DNA from: Motacilla alba alba
Taxonomy: Eukaryota > Chordata > Aves > Passeriformes > Motacillidae
Reading direction: 5' to 3'
Length of the DNA: 64,000 nucleotides
Assembly: GCF_015832195.1 (NCBI RefSeq)
Contig: NC_052018.1
Location: 39,871,052 to 39,935,051 of the forward strand
In this document: positions 28,301 through 43,300 of the stretch, one piece after another
Layout: each line of letters starts with the position of its first letter
Position numbering within the stretch: the stretch's first letter is position 1
Position numbers and translations under genes: made by a program
The notes under the pieces: model-generated
Databases searched by the model: none
The model's input: the letters and a program-made list of their open reading frames with translations, nothing else
What the model was told of the DNA's origin: nothing

Positions 28301-31300
28301 ATACTGTATAACATTTGCATGTTGATTATAATCTGTGTCTAGTCGTGAAAAAGAAGTCAGGTTTGTGTAGCTTCAAACCTCTTCGGCATTCTCAATGTGT
28401 TTATACCCTATTAAGGAATTCAACACTACAATACTTCCTTCTGTCAAAACATTTAGCACAGATTCTACTTTTTTCATTTATATACACTTAAGTTATTAAA
28501 TGAAAGGAGAAATATCCCAAAGTACAAACTCCTTGAAAGTTTGTGACCCAGAGAACAGCACCAAATCCAGTAGGCAGGGTCACTGCTAACCTGCAGCTGT
28601 ATCAGCAAGCTGTGGGGAAGGTGGCGTCTGTGACATTCTCTGGCTCTTCAAGTAGGGAAAGAAATTTCTCCAGAGAGCACTGGCGACAGCAAGGTGGTGC
28701 TCTTTAGCCGCTAATGGAAGCTGTGCGTCTGGGGCTGTGCTTCCCAGTTGAGGTCCCTGGCTTACACGTTCGTGCACGCTCCTAGGGAGAAACAAAAACA
28801 ATGTTTACGTACAATAAATGAAAAATTCACATCTTTTTAATCTGCATTTACAGCTACTTTAAACCGTAGAGTCTGAGAACTGAAGGATCATTTTGAGCAA
28901 TTAAAACCTTTATGCAAAGACATTATGCATACCAGTTATTTGATGGATGAATGATGGCATATTAAGCACCATAAAGTTAATGTTAATTACTAATGTCAAC
29001 CATTAATTATATGCTTTTTAATATGTCAGATCAAAATGAGAAATTGGCAGCTTTAAAATTAATATCTGCATTTTGCAACTGTTAGCATGACAAGCAAGTC
29101 TGCTTCCAATCCAAAGGCAGGTGCTTCTTTAAAATTTTTGTCACTAGGATTTTTAGGATTGAGTTGTGTACAGAAAATAATAGCAAATGATTTTGATCAA
29201 TTGTAAAGCTTCCTTCTGAAATCTACTTCTCACTTGTACAATCTCACTAGGTACGAGTTTAGATAAAAGATTCATTTTATCCTGATGCACTGCAGACAAT
29301 TAGGTTTGACAGCAATGCCCACAGCTTTGTTAGTACAGTAAAGACAAAAGTTACCACTACACATAACTCCCATCTCTTCCTCAGACAATGTGGCATGAAT
29401 TCAATAACACACTCAATTTTCTTTGATTCTTCTAGTACCATTCCTGCTACTTAATCTAATTTGGAAGTTGTGACTTTCTAGAGGTTTAATAGAGATATGT
29501 CTGCAGGGAATCAATGTTCTCTGAGAAATGGGGGGGGGGCGAAACAACACATTAATAAATTTGTCGGGTAGAGCAGGATAGGAGGCATTACAGTAGCGGG
29601 CTGATCAACTAAATAACATGCTTATTAAAAACAATCTGTAGGAACGCACTATCATTCCTGTTCCTATTTATCTTCTGGTCAACCCAATTGAGATTGTGCA
29701 TTAAAGCACAAGCAGCATTATTACATTTGCTTTATTAAATTCTATAAACAGCACTGTAAAGTCAGAGTCAAGATATTTATAAGATAATGGCAAACTGCAG
29801 AGGCATTGAGAATTGCCTTAACATTAACATTTCTAGACTACAATGTTTTTTGCTTAACTGCCATTCTCACAATAGCAACTGTTTCACAAAAATCTTCCCC
29901 TAGATCTTTATTTTATGCTTACCCTAATTTGAAATAAACCAAAACAAAAATAGAAAAAATCCAGCTCCTAGTTCCCTTCTGGGAATAGAGGAAAATTATG
30001 AAAGAATTACACAACTCACAGCACTCATTAGGACATCTGAAATGGAATAATTTTAAATAAAGAGTAGGTTGGCTGCAAGGCCTTCCCGTACTATGGTTGA
30101 TATTAGAAGCGCATCTCATTATATCAAATTAGTATCCAAAAATTCTGCCCAACACATAATTTAAAACATAAAACATACTGGCTGTCAAAGGTAACGATAC
30201 CTTATGCCTGCCTGCAGGCATTCATTAGTTTCAATAGGACAGACAGAGAGAATTGAGTACCAGCTACTTTTCGAATGGCTACATTTAACAGACAAGGAAA
30301 GGTATGCAGCATTAGGAGGAATCAAGGATTTCTTTGAGAGATGGCATGAGTCCAAACACAGGAGTAGAAGCCAGGAATTCTAAACCCAACATTTATTCCC
30401 TCTGTGGCTTCACATAAATCATACAGCCTTTGTTAGCCTCAGTTTCCCAGCCATGATATTTGGATAGTGAGACAGCTTACCCTTTAAGGATGCTGTGAAA
30501 ACAATCAATGCTTAGAAACTGAGGATTATATTCAGTATGTCAGTTGGTATTCCTATTTACAAGGCATATTCTCCAAGTCAACATGAACTGAAATAGAAGC
30601 AAGATTAGCATAAAGAGTCAAGCAACACTTCTTTGGGAGCATCCCCTTATGAAAAAAAGGACAAAGAAAAGGATGTAGAAACAGTGAGATCTAGAGGTCA
30701 AATGATGACAAGGTAAAAGCAAGGCTAAAGACAAAAGTTAAAAAAATTATTTTTGACTATTGCAAAAAGAAAAAGTTTAACAGTAAAAACAAAGGGCTTT
30801 TCTGTTCTTTTTTGTTAGGAAAGGAAACATGATGCCTCATAATGCAGAGAATATAACTTCTGGGACCAAATTCTTCCCTACTTACACCCAGATTACACTG
30901 TAAAACTGCACAAAGACCTTTTTCTCTCCTCTAAATTGCCTCTCCAAAGACGGTTGCCTTGCATCTCCTTTAGCCATCTATGCAAAGTAGAAGGTGTACA
31001 GACTTCCAAAGTAAGGTAATATATCTCTGTGTCAGTGGAAGGGCAACACGTACAAATCAGTATTTATGTTTATTCATAGTAACCTACACAAATGCTGGCA
31101 ATAAGGTAAATGCTTGGAATAGATGGGGCATCAATATATGCTGCAGCTGAAGTAACCAGCTACTTCTACAAACTAGCACATTTTTTAACTCTACTAAAAT
31201 ATGAATAAATGCAATTTTACTTTTTATTCAGGTTTCTACTTTTTTCTAACACTAGACAAGCATACCATCCAACATTATTCAATTTCTAAAACTTTATACA

Positions 31301-34300
31301 TTTAATTTTCTATTCTGCTGAGAACTCTGGAACCACCAGTTGCCTTATTATATTATTATATAATAACTTGGTGTGGTTTTTACTTCTTTGACATAATGAA
31401 TTTTCTATTTCTTTAAAAAATATGTGTTTTGTTGTTTTGGTTTTTTTTTATTTTGACATCAGATCAAATAAACCCTGGGTTTATTAAAGAAGGGAATGCT
31501 TGTGAAAGGTTTGTGCTGGATGTGTAGGTATAATAGTAGCATACAGGATTACTTTCTATATCCTACACCTAGGGTACAGAATTGCAGCCATTTATCTGGA
31601 TACAGATACTGTAATCATAAAATATGCCCTTGCAAGCCTGCATTACTAAAACAGAGCCAAACTTTAGGTCAAGCCAGAAGAGTAAAACACAAAACTCATC
31701 AGCCTGCCTATATAATGGAAACTTCCAAGTTACTACTAGTCTATAATCTGCACTGGATGCATAATAGCATCCAGACTTAATGCAATGTCATTTAATTTGA
31801 TCTACAAGGGTTCAGAACTCCCCGACATGAGAGAAGGGCTCTCTCCTACCAGCATTGCCAGGAGCTACCACCCTCAGGGTCTCACGGGCTATGAATACAG
31901 ACATTGGTTTCTTCAGACAGTATTCCCAGCTCCTCGACTCCCAGTCCAAGGCAGGCCAGCCACAGCATCAACAAATCTCAGCTGTCCAGTACAGCCAAGA
32001 TTAAACTCAAGTAAGGACCTGAATGACCTTTTGATGTTGAAACAAATTAATAATTAAAACCCACCACCTGAAGGACCAACACACTTGGATAAAACTAGTG
32101 AGATTGGGAAGAGATATATGAGATATATGAGAGATATATATAATATATATATGTATGTATCATATATATATAAGATATAAGAGATCTATGAGTATTTACT
32201 AAAATGGTGAATGGTTTTTATGCATAGAATTTTAACTACAGTCATCAGTTATTTCCAGAAAATCTCAGGCAAAGTGAAAGGAAGCAAAGCACCATGCCAA
32301 TCAGATTCAAAGAGAGGTAGTGCTTTGTGCCCTTGTCAAATCAACGGAACTTGCACAATATTTAAGTTTTGAGATTTTCCTTCCAAACATTCTCCCTCTT
32401 TTACATAATTCAGATTATCAACACAGTTCATGGAATCATAGAATTGTTTCAGTTGGCTGGGACATTAAAGATGACCTATTTCCTACACCCCTCCATGGAC
32501 AGAGATAGCTCCCACTAGACAAGGTTGCCCAAAGCCCCATCCAACTTGGCCTTGAATACTTGTGGGGCATGCACAACTTTTCCAGTCAATCTTTTTTAGT
32601 GTCTCACCACCCTCACAGTTAAGAATTTTTTTCCTAATATGTAACTTAAATCTCCCCTCTTTCAGTTTGTATCCATTCCTCCTTGTCACATCACAACAGT
32701 TCCTGATGCAGAGTCCCTCTTTGGTTTCCCTGTCAGCCGTTTCAGATACTGGAAGGTTGCCATGAGGTCTCCAAACAACCTTCTTTTCTCCAGGCTGAAC
32801 AGCCCCAACTTTCTCAGCCTTTGGAGGGGAGGTGCTCCAGTACTCTTGTCAACTTTGTGGCCTCCTCTGCCCTTGCTCCCACAGGTCAGTATCTATTCTC
32901 TGTTCAAGTCCCCAGATGATGCCACGATTGACAGCTCAACCAGGGTATGGGGATGGCCTGGGGGTGGAGCTGGGCACTGCTTCACCTTTTGCAAAGTCTG
33001 GCCTGCCCCTTCCACCAGACATAGACACTGGGATTCCAAGGTTTTTCAAGACAAAAAACATCCAGTCTCAGACAAACAGTACACTCAGCTTTTAGCAATC
33101 AAACAATATTTAGCAAACAACATTTCAGAATTACTTAAAAACTACTCATTCAATTTCACTTTCTTCAAATGCCATAAAACATCAATACTTCTTTAATACC
33201 TCTACTGACTTCTTCCTATCATACCACCAGAATTGCCATTTACAGTGACCAGAATTGCAAGCAAGGTTTCAGCAGAAGCCACACACATTTCCAGTAACTA
33301 AATCTATCCAAAATTAAGCTAAAAAAGTTCCTTGTGTGCCCTCCATACAACTTTGAAAATCCAGTATGAGTATTCAACTAGTTCACTACTATGTCATTTA
33401 ATTACATGTTATAGAAAATTGCAACTATAGGACCTATTTCATCGATGCCTATGGATAACAACTCTCATGTTAAAAAATTAACTGCTCAACTACTTAGTAA
33501 TTTGCTCACAGGCATTTATTTTTTGTCTGTGCTTCAAATATGCAGTTAACACCAAATACATGTAACATTTTCTGAATCACAACCTCTTCCAATACCATAA
33601 AATATCATACAAAGTGTAATGGAAAACACACTTTTAGAGTGAGTTAAATACTTTTGTACAGGATTTTTTAAAACATAAAAAAAAACTAGTTTCAGTCTGA
33701 ACTGTAGTACTGGCACTCAAAAAGGCAAAACCAAAATGGTTGCATCTAGGTTCAAGTCTGCTTTCAATGCAGTATCATAGTACTGTGCCAAGATACAAGT
33801 AACAAACTGTAGGATACTACCTCTTACAAATGCAGATTCATGCAAAAGAAATGGATCTGGATTCACAGAAAAGGCATACTAACTGCATGGTGGTGCAGCT
33901 CAGAGAGTGGTGGCAAATCACAGATGTGGGTTTCAGGCATCTCATGATAAAGGCTTTTGGCTTTCTTTTCACTGGTGAATGATTGTGACCACCAGACCTA
34001 ATGTGTGAAAAGGTGAACCTCCTTTCTCTTGGCCCCAGTTATGAATGCAGGTGTGCCAAGTGGCAGAGCTCCGCACTGAACTCCTGGTTATCAGCATGTT
34101 TAGTGAGGGCACTGACAGCATGCTTACAAGAATTTTAAGTGCTAAAACATCTACTTTATGGCCTCAAAGTGCCTAAGCTGGATGCTAAACAGCTAAGGCC
34201 TATGAAAACAGCCTTAATGTCTCTGGGCACGTGTTTTGGTACCTAGGGAAGTTGGGTGCTTAAAACAGAGTCCTCTACACACTGTCAGACACTTCCATAT

Positions 34301-37300
34301 TCAGTCTGTTTCAGTGAGACATGCATGAAGGAAAGTGACTAAATTCTACCCAAGTCTGATTCAAACACCCAAGCCTTCTTTTAAATCTGTTTCTAAGCTC
34401 TCTGGGATACAGTTTATTTTTTATATCCTTTTATATAGCACCCAGTATATTGAGACTGGTACGACTGCAGTAGGAACTCTCAAAGTGCACAGAATTTTCA
34501 CCCAACTTTGTGGAATTAAAAACTACATTTCAAAAAGCTAAGCAAGACAAGAAACTTAAGACCAAAGCCACATTTTCCTATCAATTAAAAGAAACATTTG
34601 GAAAAAGACCCCACAGTTTATAATGTGTCAGCACTGTGTAACCCATAACAATAGCACCACCACCACAGAGCTGTACTACTGTACAGCAGAGTGTGCAAGC
34701 AGAAGTGGAAAAATCATGACACAATATTATCAAATATCAACTTACCCCTAGCAGTTCAGTATTTATTAAATGATGTTTTAGTGTGCACCTTTCCTTTTAA
34801 TTTGCCTCAACAAACCATTCGTTTAAATGTTTACTCAAAAAAGAAAGCCCAAATAACATGCTTGGCTATGAATGTGTATGATGATTACTGACTTATGCTA
34901 AGGAGTAGGGAGGGCTAACAAGGGAAGAGGGATGTTTCTCAGAACTCTAGTACATAGGAATTTTATCAAATGCCTAAATTCACCAATGGCACTTAAGTTC
35001 TTTATAGTGGACTTGCACAATGCCATTAGTATCACTGCTACAGCATGCCTTCATCAGGAACAACATGAAGCATGATGTCTCTTGGATGAGATCCAAAGGG
35101 ATACAAGGATGTAATGGTTAAAAAGCAGGGCACAAACAGATATCAGACTCCTGAATAATAATTCCCAAACTGCTCACTTAGTCAGATCACCCTCTTTTGA
35201 CCAGAAAGTTCCCTAGATGCCTGCAACTAATCTACACAAAAGCCTTGAGCTGAGCATCTGATTCAATCTCTGTCTACTGGGGCCCAGAAATTTGATCACA
35301 ACAAATCCAAACCAAAAAAAACCAGGCAGGTTGCATAAGGTGCAGCAGTAGCTACTTGTATTTTCAAACAAAGAATACACTTTTCTTTATGTAGCAACCA
35401 ATGAATCACAGCATCAGGGTGGAGGGCATCTGGGGCCAGTTTTGATACTATTTTGGGCTCTGCTTTTGATTGTGAGTTCTACATTAAATCAGTTACTGGA
35501 TAAAAATGTGAAATCCCAGAACAAGGAATGGACACTCTTCTCTCCCAACATTACATGCTAATCAGTAGAAAGCTGATATCATCACTGCAGCTGCTTGCTG
35601 CCTGTGATTTAAATAACAAACAAACAACAAAACAAAACAAAACCCCAAGACACTTAAGCACATATATTTAGCAGTTGGGCTCTACAAGTGGTTCCAAACA
35701 CACAGATTTCTGTTTTCATGACACTAAATCAGATGTCTCTGGGCCCACCACACACACACTGGATTCAATTCTTTACATTTTCTGTAGGTTAACAGGAGAC
35801 AAAATCCCAGGGAGGAGGCAAGAGCGGTTTGTTGTACAAGACACATACACTACATGTGTCAAATGAGCTGCTGGTGAGCTGGACCTGTTACTGTAGGCCA
35901 TTAACCATTGTATCTTGGAAGATCCCTGGACCATTTGAGAGCAGGGTTCTTCCAAGTGCTGGTAACCTTTAAGCTCACCTGAACAGAGCTGTCAGGCAGA
36001 GAGATACCCAGGAATAAAAGGTCAAAAGAAGCCAACATCACCACCACACTGTAGAAAGAAACCGATGCACAGAAAATTCCACCTGAACATGAGGAAGAAC
36101 TTTCTTATTGTATAGGTGACTGAGCATTGGATCAGGTTGCCCAGAGAGGTTGTGGAGTCTCCCTCACTGGGGATACTGAAGAACTGCTCGTACACAATCC
36201 TGTGCCATAAGCTCTACAATGATCCTGCTTGAGCAGGGAGGTTGGACCCCACTGTGGTCACCTCCAGATGACCCCACTGTGGTCCCTTCCAACCTGACCC
36301 AGTCTACGATTTCAATTACTACTGTTTCCCTGTAAAACCTTAGCTAACCATCACTAAAAGACACTCTGCCTTTCTCCACCCATAACTCCTACTCAGACTG
36401 TTTTTTTTGCCACACACACAATAGGAATACATCACCCCCAAACATCTTAAAATACATTTTGCATTGTGTTGCCGTAATTGAAAAAGTGCCTTTTAACAAA
36501 ATAAAAAAGGCTACAGATCCTTTCAATTTACCACACATCAATTGTTGCCTGTGTAGAAGCAGAGCACATACTCTTTCTTACTGAAGATACAGCAGGTTTA
36601 AATAGAGCCATTCCAGTTCTTCCATAGGTGGTATAAATCTTCAAATCTCAGTGGAAGAGCCCAGTATATTCCTATTGTTAGTGAATCATTGACAGAACAG
36701 ACTCAACAGTTAAGAAGATTCTAATGTGACAATTTATATAAGCAGAGTAATTAAAGTATATTAGAAATCCAGATAATCTCTCCCAATCAAGCCAATGAAG
36801 GGCAGCCCATGGGCATTCAAATTACACATTGCAATTTAGCTCAGGGTCACCTTCCCAAGTTAAATAACACCAACAGAAAATGCCTTCAACAAAATGATCC
36901 TTTCTCATAACTAAACCTATTCAGCAAACTACATAAAGCTCTTTGAAGATACCTTCTTAAAATGTGTGTAACTACTTTAAACCACTACTTTTTTCTTTCT
37001 GCTGATTTGAAAACTAGGGCCAAATTTAATTTCTCAGATATTACTTGAAATATTCACTAAAACATAGGGAAGAGAAGAGAAAATGTTTCAGATCCCTTTA
37101 CACGTTATAGTGAAGTATGGCAGTAATATCTTCTCACATTACCTGAGAGGGTGTTAAAACAGATGATGCAAGATTTAGTAATCAAAGAATTATACTACCA
37201 ACAGATAAGCAATCTAGTGCTTATAATTTTTTTAATATTCTCAGAAGCAGTTTTTTTTACTGCTTTTAATTTTTTTTGTTTCATGCATCTTCTGCAAATC

Positions 37301-40300
37301 AGTCTATGGACTACACAATTAAAAGCAAGTGACTACATTTTGACATAAAATTAAAAGTAAATCAAAACCAGTATATATAGTTTTCCAACTTTAAGGTTAC
37401 ATTAAAAACAAAACAAAGCAAACAAAAAGCTCCCCCACAAAACACAACCATTGCAACTGATCCCATAATACACAAAAATGGCAAACATACACTATTCAAA
37501 TTTTAAGTCCAAGTTCCTAAATTTTTTTAATACACAACTTAACTGTTACTTCTTTACAGAAATACAATTCAAGAAATGGGGCTCTGTCTCCAACTAATAC
37601 AGAGGAATTTGCTAGATTTATGTTCTTTACTGAATTATTTCGATTTGGATGTAACAGAGCAAACAGTATGTACCACAGGAAAAAATGGAATTGGAAGTCT
37701 CAGGCTTTTAAGACAGCCATTTTTCCCACAGCAATATAAAAACAATAATGTGCTATGATATATAACCAGCAAAGTTCACACTGATTAAATAATCTTCCCA
37801 ATCAAGGAATCACTAAAACTGGCAAAAGCAGCCATGACCTAATGCTCTTCAAAAATTTTTAAACCAAGCATTCAGAGTAAGGGATGTTACTTTGTCAACC
37901 TGCAACATTTCTAAACACAGCGATCCCTTGAAACTTCAAATATTTTTTTGAAATTCACTTTCTGGACTTTTAGAAGGAAACTACACATTGGTGTGACAAA
38001 GACTCAAAATCTAGGTCTAATTCATATATACTCCTTTACTTTTTTCCTACTGGATGGCAGAAGTTTCACAAAGGCCAAAGTGGTACTAGCCCAAATATTC
38101 CTGCTCAAAGCTGAAGAGCAGTGAAAGTTCCCAAGATATCACCTACAGACTCGGCAGAGACAAGAGAACAAAAGAAGATGGGGTTTTTAAACTCATGAAA
38201 TTGCAGGAAGAAATGTGGCTGTTCTTCTAAGAGGAAAACGGGCACACATCAAATTCTGTAGAATTTAACTAAGAAAATAATAAAATACACAAACGAAGTG
38301 TCAAGCAGAGACAGTTCTCCCTACTGCATTATACTCTATATATAGTATATAGACTATATATATAGTATATATACTATATATATTATACAATATATAATAT
38401 ATTATATATATTATACTATAACATATATATTATACCACTTCTACCACTTCTTTTACCCTATTCTTCATGCAGTGACCTTTACCCCATGCACTTACACAGA
38501 AAAGAGACTTGGATCCTCAGTGAGACTTGCAATGATGCAGGCCAAAGAGATGACACAATCATGAGATCCAAACGGATACTCCATATAAACACTTACAAGA
38601 ACTTTCCACTGATTGTTTGATGAAAGTCTTACATAAATGGAGAAATGGGTCAGCAGTCTACCTGAAGGAACTCCTACTAAATTACAAGAAACAGCAAGGA
38701 TTTGAAAAACAACTCGCATATAATATAATCATGGACAAACTAAAGAAAATCAAAGTTGGAATTATTTTCTACTGACTGGATTCTCTTTACTTTAAAGACA
38801 TCAAGTACAAGTGTCACCAAAATTCTGATTTTATAATGTGTAATACTAAAGATGGGGCAATAAGTTCCAATGATTTTTCTATGCATGTAACATCAGATTT
38901 TAGAGGAAAGCTGTTCATTACTAGGCCTGCATTAATGACAGAAAATGTCAACAAATCTTATGTTGCTCCTTCAATTTATTGATTCATAGACAATTTGTGA
39001 ATGGGGAACACTAGGAAATGTTTTTCTTAGTTACTCCAACTTGTGTTCTTCTTACAGAACACATATTTTCCAAAAGCATTTACTATTTTGTAAACAATTA
39101 AACAGCATAAGAACCTCATAGTTAACCACTAATTCATTCACCAATAAATTGTTTTACCAATTTTTGAGTGGCTAGGCTTGATGATGATTCCCTCTATATG
39201 CCTAAGTGAAGAAATGTCTGAGACAACAGTTGCAAGGCTACATTAACAAATAAATTTTAAAAATTTGAAAAATTATCTGCCCATCGAGGGACTCATCTCC
39301 TGATATAAGATTCTAATCTTCACTGGGATTGAAAGTGTTAAAGTTGTGAATAAAATATTTTCAACTGCAACTGAATCATGTGAAGATTATCAATATAGCA
39401 GCAATGTACAGAGGTGCTCCAGCAAGGTTACAGAGTTTAATATAATCCTCTCTATAGCTAAGCACAGTAATAGAGAACCCTGCGTTCACTGTGACAGCAT
39501 GTTGTGTGCGCTCAGTAATACTTTTAAAATACATGGGGAGAACAAGAAATCCCCAACATCCTTACCATTCTCAAAGACAAAATAAAGATATTAACAAGAA
39601 CGGACACACAACTCTAAAACACGAAGGTACAGAAAAGCCAAACATTCAAAGCTGCAGAATGTTACTTAGCACTTTCTCCTTAACCCTTCTCAGTGGGTTT
39701 AACTGCATCACTGAAAAGACAAGTTGTTATGACCGTAATTTAAATGCAAGCAACAGAGCCTGAGCTTGCTTTGTCTAGGTCTGCTGTGGGGGAATATTAC
39801 ATCTGCCACAGCCACCCTAGCAAATTTGTGTTAGAGAGCCACTTTCTTTTCCTAATCACATTTAGAAAAGATAAGGTTGCAAGAGCAGCAAAGACAGCAC
39901 AATTGTGTTAATTCAGTGCACCAGTTCACATTTCAGTTTGTGGAATACTTTGGGAAAAACAGACACCTGATTTGAGCCCAACTGCAATTTTCCTTCATTA
40001 CCTTCCCCAGTGTTCAGCCATGCCAGCTTCTCCCCTGTACTATGCAGGCATATGCTAAGATTGCAGTTTCCTGTGTGAATGTAATACAAAATACAAACTG
40101 CAAGGCGCAAGCAAACAAAGTGACCCTTTGCTGTCCCAAAATCTAAAGTCCTAGAAGAGAGTGTCCAGGTACTCATTTTAGCATAAGGGCTTAGCCATTC
40201 ACAGATCTCAGCCAAGTAGTCTCTCCTAGATTCTGCACTATTCAAGGCACTGGGGGTCATCTTGTTGCTTTGAACAGGTGCCTGCTCAGTTCTGTTGAAG

Positions 40301-43300
40301 AAACAACAGAAAAAATAGAGATAAAAAGACATTTAGTTTCCCTAAGCAGACTTTCAGTACAGGTCAGACACAGAATTTTTTAATCCACTGAAAGAACAAA
40401 GAAAAATAAAAGAAAAAAATGTAACAAGCTGCATTGAAATTGATACTATTCTAGGCTGTTGTATTCCCCTTTTTTAGTTCACATATATGCAAAATATCCC
40501 TACCTAAACAAAATTTATTATTTTTAAGTCATTGCCATATCACAGAACTTAAAATAGCTGCAATTCAATTTTTAAAAACCTTATTTTGAATAGAAATCTT
40601 TTGCAACACTACAATTAGTTTTATTAAGACAAAATTTCCCAATAAATTTCCTGTCACCTCACAAAACAATAGTTCAAAAGGAAAACACAAGACATACTCA
40701 TTCACCACTGATAGGAAGGAGAAGGCATACAGAAATCATTGGAAGTTCTGTGATCTGCCCTGACCATGAGACACTTTAGCCTTTGGTTTTGAAGATTTTG
40801 TTAAGTTCTTTATTTAAAAAAACACTAATAATCTTTTATATAAAATATTTCTTAAAGAAATGAGAAACTGTCATTACAGTTCTGTAACTTAAAGCCAAAG
40901 TTAGTTTTGGTTTTTTTTGTTTTTTTTTTTTTTTTTTAAACAGGAGATTTTGTTTCCAAGCTATTTTATATTTGAAAGAACTGGGAGCCCAGATCACTTC
41001 AGGTTATATTTATTCAAGTTCAGACTTTATTAGGAACATAAATGCTAATACCTGCCACATAGGGAACAGAAAGTGTTAACTGTTAGGTGTTCATATGAAA
41101 AGAACCACATCACTGCTGGTACCATGATTCTTCCTTCTTGCCATCAGAGCAGAACAGTTACAACCAAAGACTCGAGGGTCACAGCTAAAAAGTTTAGCAC
41201 CATTTGTTCCATGTTAAAGTGTATCTTCCTTCAAAATAATCAAAAGAAAGATCCACTCAACCCCATCCAGACCTTCTGAGTGACCTCCTTGCTTGCAGAA
41301 GCTGACTGCCCATGACCACATCCAGATTGCTGTTGAATAGTTCCTGGTATGGAGACTCCACAATGTCTCTAGACAACCTGTACCAGTGCTCAGTCACCCT
41401 CACAATGAAAATAAAAGTGTTTGTGATGTTCAGAGGGACTCTCCTGTGCCTCTGGTCTTGTCACTGGGCACCAGTAATAGCCTGGCTCCATCCTCTTTGC
41501 ACCCTCCCCTCAGATAGTTCTATTTATTGATAAAAACCCCCTTCGCCAGACCAGGCTGAACAGTTCTGATTCCCTCAGCCTTTCCTCACAAAAGAGATGC
41601 TCCAGTCCCAAAATCCTCTCTGCAGTCCTTCACTGGGCCCTACCCAATATGTCCAAATCTCTCTTGTATTGAGCAGCCCAGAACTAGACACAGCAGTCCC
41701 AGCTGTGGCCTCGCCATGAGCAGAGGGGAAGGGTTCCCACCTGAACCAGCTGGTAATGCTCTGCCTACTGCAGCACAGGATGCCACCCAGATTCTTGGTG
41801 GCAAGGGTGCATTTCTTGCTGAAATCCCTGATGAAGGCATATGGAAACCTTCCACGTCACTATAAAATGACTCATACATGAATATAATTTACAGTGAGAA
41901 TCAGAATGCCAGATTATCTGAGAAACTGGAATGCTGAAGTGAGGAGCAAGTGCTTTTATAAGCCATGTTACTTAATAAACAGACAAACTGCAGATTGCAA
42001 ATAGGTATCTTTCATAAAACTCTTCCATTTAAGCAGTACTTCTAGAATTCAACATACTCTAGACATTGTGTTAAACAGGATTTCCATTTGTATTTTGCCA
42101 CTTGTTGGTTTTCTTTTGTGCATTTTTTATTAAAAGCTAAAGTCACAGAAAAAACCCTTTTTGGAAGGGACCCCCAGAGGCACAACCCTTGGCTCAAAGC
42201 AAGCCAATCTTCAATAAACTAAGGAGCGAAATTCTACAACCTGTCTTAGAAGTTTGTTCCAATGCCTGTGAAAATGTTATCCATATCTCTAATAAAAACC
42301 TTTTTCCTCACAATCTCAGTCCAATGATTCCTACAACCTTTGTGATGCATCTGATTCCATCTTACCTACTATTCTCCTTGCTAAGGATGAAAACCTCATC
42401 TTTCTCTGTCTCTCCTTGTAAGAGCATTTGCTCCTGCCCCCTAATGATCTTGTTCATCCTCTGCTCAACTTAAATTGGTATGTCAATGCTTTTCTTTTAC
42501 TGGGAACCCAATATGCTGCTTACTTATACAACATAATTTATTTGAACCTTATTCTTGCAGAACACCAGGAGGGCAATGAAATGTAGCTGTCTATAGCTAC
42601 ACAACAGCCCAGACTCAGATACAACATATTTTCTGAATTTTTACAAGCTAAGTCTTTTTTACCAAGTCCTTACTGTCTTTTTTTTCTCAGAAAAAAATTT
42701 CATGAGAAACGATGACTATATAGTGTGACTGGAATGCCAAGTAAGGATGCTGAAAGGCCAGCACTGAAATCCAGTTTTAGGTATAGTCATTTCCAAAATC
42801 CTGCCTCTAGCTCTTCCGTGGGACTCTGAGATCAGCAGTAGCTGACAGAGAATTATAATGATGGGACAGGTTCATCTCTTCTCTAAACTATTGTTTACAC
42901 TTTTAGAAATAATTTGTAACACAGTACAGATAGCTGAAATAAAAATTAAAGTTTAAAGGTTGACGCTAAACAGATAATTTCTTACAATTCAGACCCCAGT
43001 GGTTAATCAGACTCCCAGTGCTGATGAACTCCCCACACTGGGGAAGAGACACCCACATACTCTACTATAGATTTCTCTTTCAGCTCACAGTTTTTCATTC
43101 AAATATATCAGAAGAATACAGATAATTTTGAAGGAGTTTACAGTCTTAGAAATGTGATGGTAAAATTTGGCTATGCAAAAATCATTAAAATTATTTTTAG
43201 CCATGCTATAAAAAAAAAATTAAAAATAATAAAATTCGAAGTTCAACAAATTGTGTGAAACATTCACTGAGGACAACTTTTCCAATGTCTTCCATTATCT

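Noticed and set aside
31496..32057. Two plus-strand ORFs of 94 and 90 codons in near succession.
   Set aside because: They are in an intron, resemble no known protein and are separated by stops. I see no splice signals that would join them into a gene.
32762..33196. Plus-strand ORF of 144 codons.
   Set aside because: Its first third is the reverse complement of the CR1 fragment and the rest is unrecognised intron, so it is not a gene.
38492..38719. Minus-strand ORF of 75 codons with a protein-like composition, followed closely by a GTAAGTGC donor-like site.
   Set aside because: It lies in the giant intron between two MMS22L exons that are adjacent in the human protein with equal spacing, and it matches no family I recognise. 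No clear in-frame acceptor exists.
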